The translations under genes were made by a program, and so were the position numbers. From positions 1 to 24,036 of the forward strand of contig JBARSV010000012.1 in assembly GCA_049644865.1 (NCBI GenBank): a DNA stretch of 24,036 nt. Reading direction: 5' to 3'. A model generated the notes under the pieces. That model saw only the letters and a program-made list of their open reading frames with translations. It was not told where the DNA came from and ran no database searches. Of this stretch, positions 21,876 to 24,036 are shown in pieces; within the stretch, counting starts at the first letter, position 1, and the number at the start of each line of letters is the position of its first letter. This stretch comes from JAPUDQ01 sp049644865. Lineage in GTDB: Bacteria; Patescibacteriota; Saccharimonadia; Saccharimonadales; Saccharimonadaceae.

Positions 21876-22616
21876 CTAGCTTAGCGCGACACCAAACAAC
21901 AGCCCAACACCGTAGGTGATTGCCGAGGCGACCACCACAATCAGGAATTGACGCACGGCACCGTACCACAGGCTTTTGCCGCTACTGCGGGCAATGTATG
22001 CACCAACTCCTAAACTAGCGGCGCCCGTCAAGATGATAGAGAGGGCTGACGCCATTGTGCCACCCATAAAGAACCACGGGGCGAGCGCAATGACCGAACC
22101 GAGAGTAAACAATGCAAAGGACGACCCAGCTGCAATCCACGGCGAGCCCAGCTCGTCGGGGTTGACGCCGAGTACCTGTGTGGCATAGAGCGCAGCAAAG
22201 CCTTTTTGATGCGTTGCCATGTCGTGAGCAGCCGTCTGAGCCGCTTTTGCCGACATACCGTTACTAGCTAGTTTTTGTTCCAGATTTTCACGCAGCAATG
22301 GCAGGTCATTTTTGACCAGTTTTTTGAGATCAGACAGTATGCCCTCAAACAGTTCGACTTGTGATTTGACCGATATCCACTCGCCAGCCGCCATACTGAA
22401 CGCCCCGGCAATCAGACCGGCAAATCCAGCGATAAGCACCGGGTGCTGTACGCCATCGGTCGCCGCCGACACACCAAGCACCAAACAAACTGTGCTAACT
22501 AAACCGTCATTTATACCGAGCACCGCCGCCCGCGCCGCGCCGCCTTGCACCTGCGCCGCCCGCCGAGCCAGGATCTCACTATCGTGTTGCTGTGTTTGAA
22601 TATCACGTCCTGCCAT
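21876..22616 (-). CDS. VIT1/CCC1 family iron/manganese transporter
   Basis: This protein (246 residues from the preferred start) resembles the VIT1/CCC1 family, which moves Fe2+ or Mn2+ out of the cytosol. It has GINDGLVSTVCLVLGVSAA (34-52), AGAFSMAAGEWISVKSQ (70-86), a cytoplasmic helical domain (about 86-150) with acidic residues typical of the metal-binding hub, and two or three more helices. AGGAG (22627-22631 on the minus strand) is 10 bases before the ATG at 22616; an upstream ATG at 22634 adds six residues. The promoter is a TATAAT at 22647-22652. It probably guards against iron or manganese excess. Confidence 0.88.
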   Translation of the reverse strand: MAGRDIQTQQHDSEILARRAAQVQGGAARAAVLGINDGLVSTVCLVLGVSAATDGVQHPVLIAGFAGLIAGAFSMAAGEWISVKSQVELFEGILSDLKKLVKNDLPLLRENLEQKLASNGMSAKAAQTAAHDMATHQKGFAALYATQVLGVNPDELGSPWIAAGSSFALFTLGSVIALAPWFFMGGTMASALSIILTGAASLGVGAYIARSSGKSLWYGAVRQFLIVVVASAITYGVGLLFGVALS

Positions 22617-22646
22617 GCTTAAAAAACTCCTCATTTACTTCGTTCC

Positions 22647-22652
22647 ATTATA
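22647..22652 (-). promoter_or_regulatory. -10 box of the VIT1-family gene
   Basis: TATAAT on the minus strand lies 12 bases before the upstream ATG (22634) and 30 before the preferred ATG (22616). The preferred start keeps the AGGAG at 22627-22631 within the leader. Confidence 0.5.
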
Positions 22653-22664
22653 ACAGATAGTGTA

Positions 22665-22673
22665 TGCTATAAA
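22665..22673 (+). promoter_or_regulatory. Extended -10 promoter of the esterase gene
   Basis: TGC precedes TATAAA (22668-22673), which ends 4 bases before the ATG at 22678. It overlaps the in-frame GTG reading from 22660, so translation from that GTG is unlikely. Confidence 0.5.
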
Positions 22674-22677
22674 GTGT

Positions 22678-23595
22678 ATGCATAAGCACAAAAGGGAACT
22701 CGTTGTATCGTCTCTCATACTAGGTGTCATGGTCATATTGATTGTGAGTTACTTACTCGTGCCAGCACTAAAACAAGTAGCCAACGATGCGTACCACAGC
22801 GTATTTAAAATTATTATCTCTGATCGGATACTCGATAAACAAGGTGAGATATATTCAGATATCGCATATTGTGGTACAACAGATTCACAACAAACCCTTG
22901 ATCTTTTTATGCCCGATACCGGCGATCAATCACAGGTACCATTGGTAATATTTATTCATGGTGGCGGTTGGCATACTGGCGATAAAGCCAATCGCGAAGT
23001 GGCGTTTTATGGCGAATCGTTGCTCAAGCAGGGGATTGCCGTCGCGTCAGTTAACTATCGGCTGACACCCGAATTTACGTCGCCGGTTCAACAAGATGAC
23101 ATTGCTTGCGCCGTGCGCTATCTTCGTGACAACGCCGCGCGGTACCAGCTGAGTGATCGGTGGGGGATGTTTGGTGACAGCGCAGGTGCCCAACTCGGTG
23201 CTGTCACCGTGAGCGATGGCTCACTTCGCGGTGTTTTTCGTGCTTTTGTCGGCTTTTATGGCCCTTATGATTTGTCTCAGCAGATCAACCGCCGCCCTCG
23301 ACCCGATGCCGACGCCCTGCGGTATACCAACAACGGCCGCGATGTAAGCGTCGCCAGTCCTATCAATCTCCCCGCTGCTCATTCAGTACGTTATCTGCTT
23401 GTACATGGTGATCGCGATACAATCGTACCGCCTCAGCAATCACAGCAATTCTTTGATAAGCTCCGGCGTGAAGGCGTGTCTTCAGAGCTGCTGATGGTCC
23501 GCGGCGCCTCCCACAGTTTCACTCCACGCAGCCAGCCCTCAAGCACTGTTATTCGTAACCGCGTCACGCAGTTTTATAGTGATGTATTGAAATAA
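22678..23595 (+). CDS. Membrane-anchored alpha/beta hydrolase (esterase/lipase family)
   Basis: The 305-residue protein starts with a basic segment and one hydrophobic helix (about 8-31) that anchors it with the catalytic domain outside. The hydrolase domain has HGGGWHTGDK (94-103) for the oxyanion hole, the nucleophile elbow GDSAG (166-170, Ser168), a candidate acid Asp247 in HGDRDTIVPP and His279 in GASHSF, so the triad is complete. This resembles the BD-FAE/esterase group. The ATG at 22678 is chosen over a GTG at 22660 because a TGC-TATAAA promoter overlaps the GTG. The substrate may be a cell-surface ester or a host-derived compound, but that is not visible from sequence. Confidence 0.85.
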   Translation: MHKHKRELVVSSLILGVMVILIVSYLLVPALKQVANDAYHSVFKIIISDRILDKQGEIYSDIAYCGTTDSQQTLDLFMPDTGDQSQVPLVIFIHGGGWHTGDKANREVAFYGESLLKQGIAVASVNYRLTPEFTSPVQQDDIACAVRYLRDNAARYQLSDRWGMFGDSAGAQLGAVTVSDGSLRGVFRAFVGFYGPYDLSQQINRRPRPDADALRYTNNGRDVSVASPINLPAAHSVRYLLVHGDRDTIVPPQQSQQFFDKLRREGVSSELLMVRGASHSFTPRSQPSSTVIRNRVTQFYSDVLK

Positions 23596-23613
23596 TGTAG
23601 CACCTGTCACAAT

Positions 23614-23870
23614 CACGAAAAAATGCCCGACATACATGCCGAGCATATTTTCGTGGCTGGGGATGAGGGATTCGCCTCGTTCGCTTCGCTCCGACACATC
23701 AAGCAAAGACATTTGCTTGATGTGCAAGGGTGCCGGGGTGAGAACTGCCAGTGGCAGTTTGCAAGGCCGCAGACATGGCACGATGAATATCGCCCAAGTC
23801 GAGGCGGGCTCGCGCAATCCGGCAAAGCCGGATATGCGTGAGGGACACTGGCAGTCCCGTTCGAATCCCC
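23614..23870. other. Gene-free tract of nested inverted repeats with tRNA T-arm-like boxes
   Basis: At least five hairpins follow each other. CACGAAAA..ATGC pairs with GCAT..TTTTCGTG (23614-23626/23643-23655, one mismatch). A perfect 13-bp stem is at 23695-23707/23712-23724 with loop GACA. AACTGCC/GGCAGTT is at 23743-23749/23753-23759. ATCCGGC/GCCGGAT (23817-23823/23827-23833) has loop AAA. GGGAC/GTCCC (23842-23846/23854-23858) has a 7-base loop. GTTCGAATCCCC (23859-23870) resembles a tRNA T-arm 3' half, and on the minus strand CGAATCCCTC (about 23664-23674) does so too, but neither has a paired T stem or tRNA body. Open frames here look spurious. A structured RNA or a dispersed repeat is possible. 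From 23916 to the window end I see nothing further. Confidence 0.5.
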
Positions 23871-23877
23871 CTGCATC

Positions 23878-23915
23878 CATGTTAAAACCCGTCTTTTCAG
23901 ACGGGCCTTAACATG
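23878..23915 (+). terminator. Composite inverted repeat, terminator-like
   Basis: CCCGTCT (23888-23894) pairs with AGACGGG (23899-23905) around TTTC, nested inside an outer CATGTTAA/TTAACATG pair (23878-23885/23908-23915). Only a short TT follows the inner stem, so it is a weak terminator at best; it may end the structured tract before it. Confidence 0.4.
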
Positions 23916-24036
23916 GCTCCCTTGTACGCCGAAATTCGAACCTACTTCGAGCAAAATGGCTAAAGCTCAGCCCTGCCGCCTGCGCGGGCACACCCGCGCT
24001 CGCCCCGCCAAAAAACCGCCCCTTGATTCATTTTTG

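Noticed and set aside
23859..23877. 3' end of a tRNA or tmRNA gene
   Set aside because: The T-loop-like TTCGAAT has no pairing T stem (TCCCG against CCCCC), and no matching 5' acceptor strand or anticodon arm is visible upstream.
23913..23963. Short ORF starting ATGGCTCCC at the end of the window (16 codons)
   Set aside because: No promoter or Shine-Dalgarno; it overlaps the composite inverted repeat and looks like one of several chance frames in a structured tract.

Overview
The window looks like a piece of a Patescibacteria/CPR chromosome, most likely Saccharibacteria (TM7). This is an inference from overall style, not from a marker search. Genes are tightly packed, several overlap, and several promoters abut the start codon. 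TGA is used as a normal stop (for example rplJ and the four-helix-bundle gene), which argues against the recoded Gracilibacteria/Absconditabacteria. No rRNA or complete tRNA gene was found.

Layout: (1) 1-576, end of rpsL and all of rpsG. (2) 591-2862, an accessory patch in place of the expected fusA: an unknown helical protein, a convergent alpha/beta-hydrolase-like protein, and a small gene broken by two frameshifts. (3) 2956-4243, the rplJ-rplL unit with its own promoter, a structured L10-type leader with an internal terminator, and a final terminator. (4) 4476-5506, a conserved CPR-type hypothetical protein and, convergently, dut. (5) 5668-8562, dnaX and dnaB. (6) 8634-10112, a GT-C-like membrane protein. 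(7) 10153-11523, ybaB and recR, split by a cassette carrying an S23-type four-helix-bundle gene between inverted heptamer arrays. (8) 11688-15145, a coiled-coil protein, then DHH phosphoesterase, HD protein and cysS, which overlap. (9) 15149-16279, an AI-2E-family transporter on the minus strand. (10) 16339-21863, two ABC-2 exporter pairs on either side of a GlcD-type FAD dehydrogenase, with a 37-codon membrane peptide gene on the minus strand. (11) 21876-23595, a VIT1/CCC1 transporter and a divergent membrane-anchored esterase. (12) 23596-24036, a gene-free tract dense in inverted repeats with tRNA T-arm-like boxes.

How it fits together: most genes are housekeeping. Ribosomal protein genes, clamp loader, helicase, nucleoid protein, recombination mediator, dUTPase and CysRS cover translation and replication/repair. 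The membrane proteins (GT-C enzyme, AI-2E, two exporters, VIT1, anchored esterase) make up the envelope set. The most unusual layer is non-coding. Three 33-bp copies of a period-7 repeat lie near rplJ/rplL and dut. A different period-7 repeat forms the arms of the four-helix-bundle cassette. A third period-7 tract lies inside the dnaX coding sequence. Two neighbouring proteins, DnaX and RecR, have lost their usual zinc-binding cysteines, while CysRS keeps its zinc ligands.
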